Source: Chara braunii
Lineage: Eukaryota; Streptophyta; Charophyceae; Charales; Characeae
Assembly: GCA_003427395.1 (NCBI GenBank)
Contig: BFEA01000165.1
Location: 627,369-655,844, forward strand
Direction: 5' to 3'
Length of the DNA stretch: 28,476 bases
The notes beneath the pieces were generated by a model. The model worked only from the letters and a program-made list of their open reading frames with translations, had not been told where the DNA came from and did no database searches. This document shows positions 22,586 through 28,476 of the stretch, piece after piece (positions within the stretch are counted from its first letter, which is position 1; each line of letters starts with the position of its first letter). Position numbers and translations under genes: made by a program.

Positions 22586-23224
22586 TGCTGCAGATGTGTG
22601 TGGTTGCACTGTGACGCCCAGCCTCGTGCCCAGCGCGACTTCCTGTTTCGGAGTGTTAGTGGGCCTGGAAGCGCGAAGAGGGGTGTGCCAAGAATTTTTG
22701 GAAGGTGGGGGTGGAGTTCCAGCTCGGAACTGGAATCTCCTGTGTCAAGTTTCAGGGGTAGAAGTGCAAGTGGTTCCTCTAGCTCAGAGTTGAGGTGGAT
22801 GCCGTTCCTGCTGCCAGGGCCGGGAAAGAGCTGGGTGCACGAAAGGGGTGTTGTGGGCGTCACTGTGGGAATGCTCGTACCTCTGTTGTCCGATGCAGAA
22901 CCCAGAGTCAGAGTCTGATGAGGAGGACGAGTGGGGTTCTCGTCGTTCTCTCTGAGGAGGGGTCGGACACGTGGCCCCCGTCTGTTCGTACTTGTTGGGC
23001 TGCTGGCACTCTGGGCACGGAGGCCGGGGCCAGAATTGGGATATTTGCAGCCCTTAGGCTGCGGTATAGTGGGCTTCGGCGTCTGTGTCAAGGTGTCACA
23101 TTTTTGGGGGCGGGTGACCAGGACGCAAGTGGGTTTTTCGGGGGCAAAAAAAATTGGGGGACCAGTCCTTGGCAAAATTGTGGATAGCTAGCTCTGGTAG
23201 AACCAGGACTTTTGGAAAAATGAA
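22586..23224. other. GC-rich stretch with uncertain coding
   Basis: Both strands are open over long distances (minus strand about 22540-23175, 211 codons) because of GC-rich composition. A plus-strand piece encodes an acidic run ESESDEEDEWGS near 22910, preceded in another frame by a Cys/His cluster (CCGRHCGN). These could be scraps of a gag-like gene. Evidence is too weak for a gene call. Confidence 0.35.
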
Positions 23225-23340
23225 GGACCGGTCCTCGGGTGGAAGTGGACCCTGAAAAGAAGTGGGGGCATTGGACCGGTCCTTGGGGGCATTGGACCGG
23301 TCCTCGGGTAGAAGCGGACCTCAAAAAGAAGTGAGGGCAT
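23225..23340. repeat. Short minisatellite with ggaccggtcc core
   Basis: Three copies of the palindrome ggaccggtcc at 23225, 23273 and 23294. The outer copies continue tcgggt(g/a)gaag…agaagtg(g/a)gggca; the middle copy is internally deleted. A related gaccagtcc lies just upstream at 23160. Confidence 0.85.
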
Positions 23341-23397
23341 GTGATCTGCAAAAGGGCCCTCAGGCCCAGGTGTTGAGCCCCGTCTTCTCAACTTTGG

Positions 23398-23782
23398 CGA
23401 TTTTCTGTGCTCAGACGAATGTGCACAAAAATCTGAAATTTTGAGAATCCATAGATGAGGTCGTGGTCTTTCCAGAAATAATAATAAAACAGTTACAAAA
23501 AATCATTTAGACAAAACATTTAGACTGCGAAATAATTGTCCTGCCGATTCAGCACATTTTCCATTTTTGCCACTCAGCCATGCCTGGGTCAACTAAAAAA
23601 ATACTCCCAAGTTCAGTGAGTTTTCAGGCTCAGAACAATGTGTGAAAAACCTGAAAATTGGAGTACTCGTAAGTTTTGTTGTGATCTTTCCAGGACAAAC
23701 GCTACATAAATTTGAAAAAATCATTCCAACTGCGAAATAGATTGTGGCCGCAATTTGACCTATATTTCAATTTTGTCATTCA

Positions 23783-23784
<2 letters not shown>
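23398..23784. repeat. Diverged tandem duplication, about 219 bp
   Basis: The first copy (gctcagacgaatgtg from 23409) and the second (gctcagaacaatgtg from 23628) share ctgaaa…gag, gatctttccag or gtctttccag, aaaaaatcatt, actgcgaaata and ttttgccactca/ttttgtcattca in the same order. Divergence is substantial. Confidence 0.75.

Positions 23785-23823
<39 letters not shown>
23785..23823. repeat. (CT)n microsatellite
   Basis: About 19 CT units, ending three bases before the ATG of the small ORF at 23827. Confidence 0.97.
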
Positions 23824-23826
<3 letters not shown>

Positions 23827-24099
23827 ATGTTCCGTCACTTCAGGAGTGCGGGTTCTGAGAGAACCAAGACCTTGACGATTACTGGAACTTTTCATCGAAT
23901 GGTAGCTAACACATACGAGATGGCGGATTTACCGCTCGTGATTGACCTGTTCGGACGGGAACTCCGACTCATGGATTACCCATGGAGGATAACCCCCGCC
24001 GCTATAGTTGCGTTCATCCGAAACTGTAGGGATGCGGACGTCCGAAATAAATTCCAGGAGTACCTGGAAAAGCAAGAAGCACCAAATCAACGGATCTAA
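23827..24099 (+). CDS. Small ORF of unknown function, 90 residues
   Basis: The ATG at 23827 directly follows a CT repeat; the frame is open before it only because the CT repeat reads as Leu-Ser. The protein looks like a real folded domain: mixed composition, a likely helix around VIDLFGRELRLMD, then PWRITPAAIVAFIRNCRDADVRNKFQEYLEKQ. I do not recognise a family. There is no signal peptide or membrane segment. It could be an exon, a captured gene fragment or part of a mobile element, since a Penelope-like element begins about 400 bp downstream. Confidence 0.4.
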   Translation: MFRHFRSAGSERTKTLTITGTFHRMVANTYEMADLPLVIDLFGRELRLMDYPWRITPAAIVAFIRNCRDADVRNKFQEYLEKQEAPNQRI

Positions 24100-24488
24100 A
24101 ACTGAAAGTCCGGAATAAAATACGTTAAGAAATTCCCACAACTCGGAATATAAAGTTAAAATCACAAATCGAAAAATCAAAAGTCAAGAATATAATTTTG
24201 CAAGGAATGAAAATAATTTTTCAGGGACGAAAAAGAAACAAACACGACAAAGTACTTCGGAATATCACGGAATTTTTGCAGATATAATGACGTAACAGTG
24301 TCGCTCACATTTCCAAATGTACGAAACAGATAGAAGATGAAAGACCTAAAGCAGTGGAAACGAACCAATAAAGAAAAAGTACTCACCTGGAAATGAAGGA
24401 AAATCCACGGCCATGAAAGTAAACAAGAACAGAACAACACAGTAAGACGGAACTCCGACAGAGAGGAGAGTGCGTGAGTAGCACGCAT
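24100..24488. other. AT-rich spacer before the Penelope-like element
   Basis: A-rich plus strand, no coding signal. It may belong to the 5' part of the element whose direct repeat starts at 24489. Confidence 0.5.
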
Positions 24489-24588
24489 AGAATCATTAGA
24501 TATGATGAAAGTAGCTCCAGATTGAAGGCATGTTGAAAATCGATGACGACAAGGACAACACAGAGAGCGACTGCAGGAGATCCTGAGG
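24489..24588 (+). repeat. Left direct repeat (pseudo-LTR-like) of the Penelope-like element
   Basis: 100 bp, about five mismatches to 28211-28310, same orientation, ending 20 bp before the ORF1 start codon. Confidence 0.92.
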
Positions 24589-24608
24589 GTTCCCAAGCTT
24601 CTAGGAAG

Positions 24609-25814
24609 ATGTTGCGTTCGCGATCATCGTCGGACAGGAGGCGGCGCAGACACTCGTCATCATCTTTCGGATCTCAAGGGAGGAAGCGTTAAAGGAGGGG
24701 GAAATCGAAAACTCCGAGAGATAGAAGACATAAGTCAAGATCACCATCGTCACGGAGAATAAGGGCGGAGTCAGAATCTCCAAGGTGGTTTTCGAGACCA
24801 TTGTGGGAGCAAAGACGGAATGATTTCTCCCCACCGGGAAATCGAGCATGGTGTACGGCGGATCTAAAGGAGGAAACTTTTAAGCTCCGCCGGGAGATGG
24901 ACAAAGTTCTCAAGACGCTGGAGCAACTTACACGAAAGACAAGTGAAAAGCAGCCAGCTCCTCCGAACAAGGAAGCCACCGCAAAGAAGACTGAGCAAAC
25001 TTCGGACGCGCTCAAGTCCATCATTGATGAAGCACTGAAGCTGATAGAGATGAACCAAGGGGGACAAAATCAAGCTGGTCCAAGCGCAACCGGTCAGAAG
25101 AATGTAAAGGCGGAAGATAAAGTAGAAAGGATGGTATCGGAAGTGCAGAAAGAGGTCAACAACCTGAAGCTACTAAAGTATGATCTGGCGGTAGCGAAGG
25201 GCGCGTTGCAGAAGATCAATGAACCGACTCGTGCCTGCACTCCTATCGTGTCGTCTTCGGTTAATCCGAACGGATATGTGGGGACAATGGCTGGACTACC
25301 AACTTCAGTACATGGTAGCCACAGCATTCCGAGCCGGAGCATGTCAAGCAGAAGCGCATCGAACAAAAGGAGATTGGGATGCGTAATCCCTCCACACCCC
25401 AAGAGAGGACAAAAGAAGATTAATCGCATCGTGTCAGCAGCGAAGTCGAAGGTAAAACGGAGCATTAATTTCGGGGTCGAACAGATGACGAACATGCAGC
25501 TCCTTTGTCTTCATTACACGGACTTGAAGGTCTTATGCAAGATGCATGACATTATGTACAAGGACAAACCGCAAGCGATCTCGGCATTGAGGCAAGTTCC
25601 TGGATTGATCGCCTATAAGGGGCGGGACTTCAACTGGGATTCTGATCTTGAAACACAGATCATGCAAGATCCAGATAACATCAGAGTGTCCAATACAACT
25701 GGCGGCGACACAAGTGAGGATGATTACGAGAGCCTTAGTACAAGATTAAGCGGGAGTGACGAGTATGACTCATCCGACACATCTTCGTGCGCCGAAGATC
25801 TGTCGGGAAGGTAG
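24609..25814 (+). pseudogene. ORF1-like region of the Penelope-like element
   Basis: One frame from ATG 24609 to the TAG ending at 25814 (401 codons) is broken once, by TAA at 24690. The first about 70 residues are Arg/Ser-rich and strongly basic (RSRSSSDRRRRRHSSSS, then KSRSPSSRR). Two helical, coiled-coil-like stretches follow (LRREMDKVLKTLEQLTRK, and VERMVSEVQKEVNNLKLL). Near the end a segment LKVLCKMHDIMYKDKPQAIS resembles a SAP-type DNA-binding motif, and the tail is acidic (TSEDDYES…SDEYDSSD). The next domain, the nuclease, is in the same frame, separated by stops that could be decayed Gln codons, so this may be the N-terminal part of one polyprotein. The assigned functions are inference; the family is not known to me. 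Confidence 0.6.
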
Positions 25815-25907
25815 AAGACAACTCAGCATTAAACGACTTTACCACGACACAGAAGTGGGAGCAGATACACAGACTATCAACATAAATTGAGCAACTAGTT
25901 AGTACAG

Positions 25908-26507
25908 GGAGTTTCACCTTGGTGTAAACATATGTACGTGAGGAGGACAGGAAGACAGCCCGACAAGAGATGGACTCAACACATAAACTTGGCCAAGAAT
26001 CCAAATAGAGGAGTACAACGGAAACTATACAGTTGGCTGCACAAATTTGGTTGAGAGAAATATGTTGTGATACCCATTTGGACGGGAGTGAGATCAGAGG
26101 TGATAAAAATGGAAGCAGCACTGATTAGGAGACTGGATCCATTCTTGAACACAAGGGGAAAAGGCAGAAAAACTCGAAACAATCGAAGATGAAGAAGGAG
26201 AAAGAGGCAGAAGAATGGAAAGAATGAGGTGAATCAGTATAGTATACCTGTTTTGTTTAAATCGGGTCGAGCGGGTTACACTACGAAGTTAACATCAATA
26301 CTTCAACCGAAAGCAATGATTTACTGCACAGCTGGGAAACTATGGAATGAAAAATGGAAAGTAATTAAACGAACATTCGGATCAACAATTGTGGAAATTG
26401 ACAACACAAAGTTTCAGATAAAAAAAATACAGAAAACGAATCGAAAATGGATGTATTTTCTATGTGATCCAACTGGTGCATACGGGACGGAAAACAAACA
26501 AACATAA
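25908..26507 (+). pseudogene. GIY-YIG endonuclease domain and linker of the Penelope-like element
   Basis: In the same frame as the preceding region. It reads GVS (decayed GIY), then MYVRRTGRQPDKRWTQHINL from 25932, which fits the YIG strand (YVGRTGR with Gly changed to Arg), the Arg and the His of the active site. Next come RGVQRKLYSWLHKFG, a TGA at 26052, EKYVVIPI, and EAALIRRLDPFLN from 26112, which supplies the metal-binding Glu and the typical end of the domain. Another TGA follows at about 26190 in an Arg/Lys-rich linker. A further 90 or so residues up to 26507 (including KWKVIKRTFGSTIVEID) are unassigned. The domain would nick target DNA; the missing YIG glycine and the stops make this copy inactive. 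Confidence 0.75.
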
Positions 26508-26559
26508 AAATATTTTGATTAATTGCTTAAGGGCACCACGGAGACGGAAGGAACTGTAT

Positions 26560-27323
26560 AAATTATCGTTAGATGATATAATGATTCTTCTGTCAAAGGT
26601 GGGATCGATTATCAAAAAGAAGCAAAACTGAACAATTAAAGGCATCTTCACACGAATTTCAAAGAAGAAGTTTGCATTCAATATCAAGAGAAGATTGATA
26701 TTAAAGATTCCATCTGATGCATGCATTAATCTGAAGCAAGTGAGAAACACAACAACCGAGTCTATCTTGGAAAACGTAAGTAATAACAATTTGGCAAACG
26801 ATTTGACAACTCGAATGTGTGTGATGTTTAAAAAATCAAAGACGATTGGGGAAATATTACACAATCATAGACAGGTGCTTACACAAGCACCGGACTGCAA
26901 TTGTGCAGTATCCCGACTTCCAAAATTGAGAACCACATTGCCTGCAGATTAAGTGAAATCACATCAAATCAGCTCTTGTGGAATGCAAAAAACGTACCCC
27001 ATTTGAACGAAAGAATTGGAAAGGAAGAAATTAAAAGGACAATCATCACTACCATTGCAAGTATACCACGACCACTAAGGAAGAAAAGAGAAATTAAAAT
27101 AGATGTCTCTACTTGTATCGAATAGAAGAATGATATGGAGATTTTTCTTCACATATCAGAAGTATGGGAAACAAAAAGAAGATTGACACAATGTATCCTA
27201 TCACCATTGGACATAAATCCTGGAGAAACGTTTGTGGAATGCCGTAAAATATGGTACGAGAAGACCCGAAAATTCTTTCCAGAAACGAATCACTATGTTT
27301 ATTATACAACAAACAGAATCTGA
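26560..27323 (+). pseudogene. Region between nuclease and RT palm, frame-shifted
   Basis: Coding signal continues but changes frame: about 26560-26952 in one frame (RRLILKIPSDACINLKQ, then KTIGEILHNHRQVLTQ and the CxC piece APDCNCAV), then about 26950-27323 in another (NAKNVPHLNER, RRLTQCILSPLDINPGE, KIWYEKTRKFFPETNHYV). The conserved-looking layout and position suggest the N-terminal RT region of green-lineage Penelope-like elements. I cannot assign individual functions. Confidence 0.55.
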
Positions 27324-27429
27324 GATCACACAATTGACAAAAAATAAGTATTATGGATGTGGGTTGAAGAAAATCACATAATGGGATGAACAGGGATCAT
27401 ACAAAAATGCGTATACAATTCCAAAAAAC

Positions 27430-28200
27430 AAGGACGTCATCAGACGTTGACCAATTGTGTCGACATATAAGGAGTCGTCTCGGAAAGCATCGAAGGTACT
27501 ATCAAGAGCTATCAACTTCATTTGTCAAGCATTGAAAGTTGGTTTCTCACTAAAAGGAACGAACCAACTACTACCTAGACTGAAGAAATGCAATCAGGTA
27601 GCAAAAGAAACATACGGGGATATGACTACGATAATCTGCTCCACATACGACGTCAAAGATATGTTTATGAATCTCGATCACACACATATCTTAAACGTCA
27701 TGCAATGGATGATAAAAACGGCGAAAGAAAAACGAAAACCCACTTGTGTTACAAGATGAGAGGAAAGTATATGAACTTTGGAAAAGAAAACGGAACCTAC
27801 GAATGAAGAACATTAAAAATTGAGTGCCTAACGGATCTGTTGTACTATGACATCAAACAAGCATACTTCAAACTTCAAAGTACAAGGAACATTATTATGC
27901 CAAGTAATGGGGATACCAATGGGGAAGGGCTCTAGCCCATCCATTGCCAACATGGTATGCGCGTTCGACAAGTACAGATTGTGTGCGCAGACTGTAATTG
28001 ATGAGAAACTTATCCACGGTAGTATGAGTTTTGTGCACGATGTAATGATGATCATAATAACAAGTAAGGAAGAGCGAACGAAAGAGTTGGAATGTCTGAA
28101 ATCTTTTCAAACATGCTACCACCAATCTTTAAAACTTGAAATCACATCAAACAACTCGAATACAGAATGAACATATCTGGAAACAAGGGTGACGAAATCA
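27430..28200 (+). pseudogene. Reverse transcriptase domain of the Penelope-like element
   Basis: RT blocks are in order. RR-stop-PIVS at 27442 has TGA where Trp is usual before RPI(V)S. SSRKASKVLSRAINFI follows. Motif A is YDVKDMFMNLDH from 27646 with its catalytic Asp. The segment with FGKENGTYE and LLYYDIKQAYFKLQ (about 27760-27890) lies in a different frame, and a TGA breaks it at about 27806. Motif B is QVMGIPMGKGSSPSIANM (GIPMG at 27910-27924). Motif C is FVHDV at 28030-28044, where one of the paired Asp residues has become His. A FLET-like TYLETRV closes the domain. At least two frameshifts and the lost Asp make it inactive. Confidence 0.85.
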
Positions 28201-28210
28201 ATCAACGAAC

Positions 28211-28310
28211 AGAATCATAAGATATGATGAAAGTAGCTCCAGATTGAAGGCATGTTGGAAATCGACGACGACAAGGACAACACAGAGAGCGACTGCGTGA
28301 GATCCTGAGG
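28211..28310 (+). repeat. Right direct repeat (pseudo-LTR-like) of the Penelope-like element
   Basis: Second copy of 24489-24588. The sequence after it differs from the sequence after the left copy, so the repeat itself is about 100 bp and not part of a longer duplication. Nothing recognisable follows to the window end. Confidence 0.92.
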
Positions 28311-28476
28311 ATAGATGATGAGTACACTGCAAGGATAGGGAAAGTGGCTAAAAAGGACTGGGAACGAAAGCTATGAATATTGAGGATAGTGGCTGAAATG
28401 ATTACCCGAGCAGTGAGGTAGAAGGGTAATCGCGATTGGTGTCGCATGACATGGACATTACGTGTATGTTGTGAAA

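Larger units (their letters stand above)
24489..28310 (+). mobile_element. Penelope-like retroelement with N-terminal GIY-YIG nuclease, decayed
   Basis: Two 100-bp direct repeats (24489-24588 and 28211-28310, about 95% identical) bracket all coding remnants. In order these are a basic/coiled-coil ORF1-like region (24609-25814), a GIY-YIG endonuclease (about 25908-26190), a linker region with a CxC element, and a reverse transcriptase (about 27430-28200). Classical Penelope elements carry the GIY-YIG nuclease after the RT. A nuclease before the RT is the permuted arrangement described for Chlamys-type elements of the green lineage. Stops and several frameshifts show it is dead. The true outer limits could lie beyond the repeats. 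Confidence 0.75.

Noticed and set aside
22916-22940. Second hammerhead-like core ctgatgaggaggacgag
   Set aside because: Has CUGAUGA but no GAAA and no stem II pairing.
22540-23187. Long opposing ORFs (211 codons minus, 130 plus)
   Set aside because: GC-rich, both strands open, no motif; likely a composition effect.

Overview
The window is a piece of nuclear eukaryotic DNA dominated by repeats and decayed retroelements around one clear host gene, an alpha-tubulin with four exons and GT-AG introns. The tubulin is of the green-plant type. The non-LTR elements also point to the green lineage: one LINE has a plant-style zinc knuckle and a zf-RVT-like finger, and one Penelope-like element has its GIY-YIG nuclease placed before the reverse transcriptase. 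A streptophyte with a large repeat-rich genome, for example a charophyte alga such as Chara, fits best. The organism assignment is inference, not something read directly.

Layout. 1-2575: about 28 copies of a 91-bp satellite, each unit holding a near-perfect hairpin. 2654-3480: a broken reverse transcriptase fragment. 3481-4555: AT-rich low-complexity DNA with one strong hairpin. 4556-5690: fold-back repeats, microsatellites and a sequence with the complete core and all three stems of a type III hammerhead ribozyme (5144-5198). 5691-6381: a probable Tourist/Harbinger-like MITE with 36-bp inverted ends. 6976-14055: one near full-length LINE bounded by a 15-bp target-site duplication (6961-6975 and 14056-14070). 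Its ORF1 is open; its ORF2 carries about 14 in-frame stops and a frameshift. 14510-16956: alpha-tubulin; the LINE lies only about 440 bp upstream of its start codon. 16957-23826: no recognisable gene, with many short local tandem duplications, a reverse-oriented LINE 3'-end remnant and microsatellites. 23827-24099: a small unrecognised ORF. 24489-28310: a decayed Penelope-like element flanked by 100-bp direct repeats, with an ORF1-like region, a GIY-YIG nuclease and a reverse transcriptase in that order.

Only alpha-tubulin looks like a functional cellular gene. The mobile elements are inactive or damaged. Most premature stops fit C-to-T or G-to-A decay (Trp TGG to TGA, Gln CAR to TAR), as expected for methylated, silenced DNA. 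The items most worth following are the hammerhead ribozyme and the permuted Penelope-like element.
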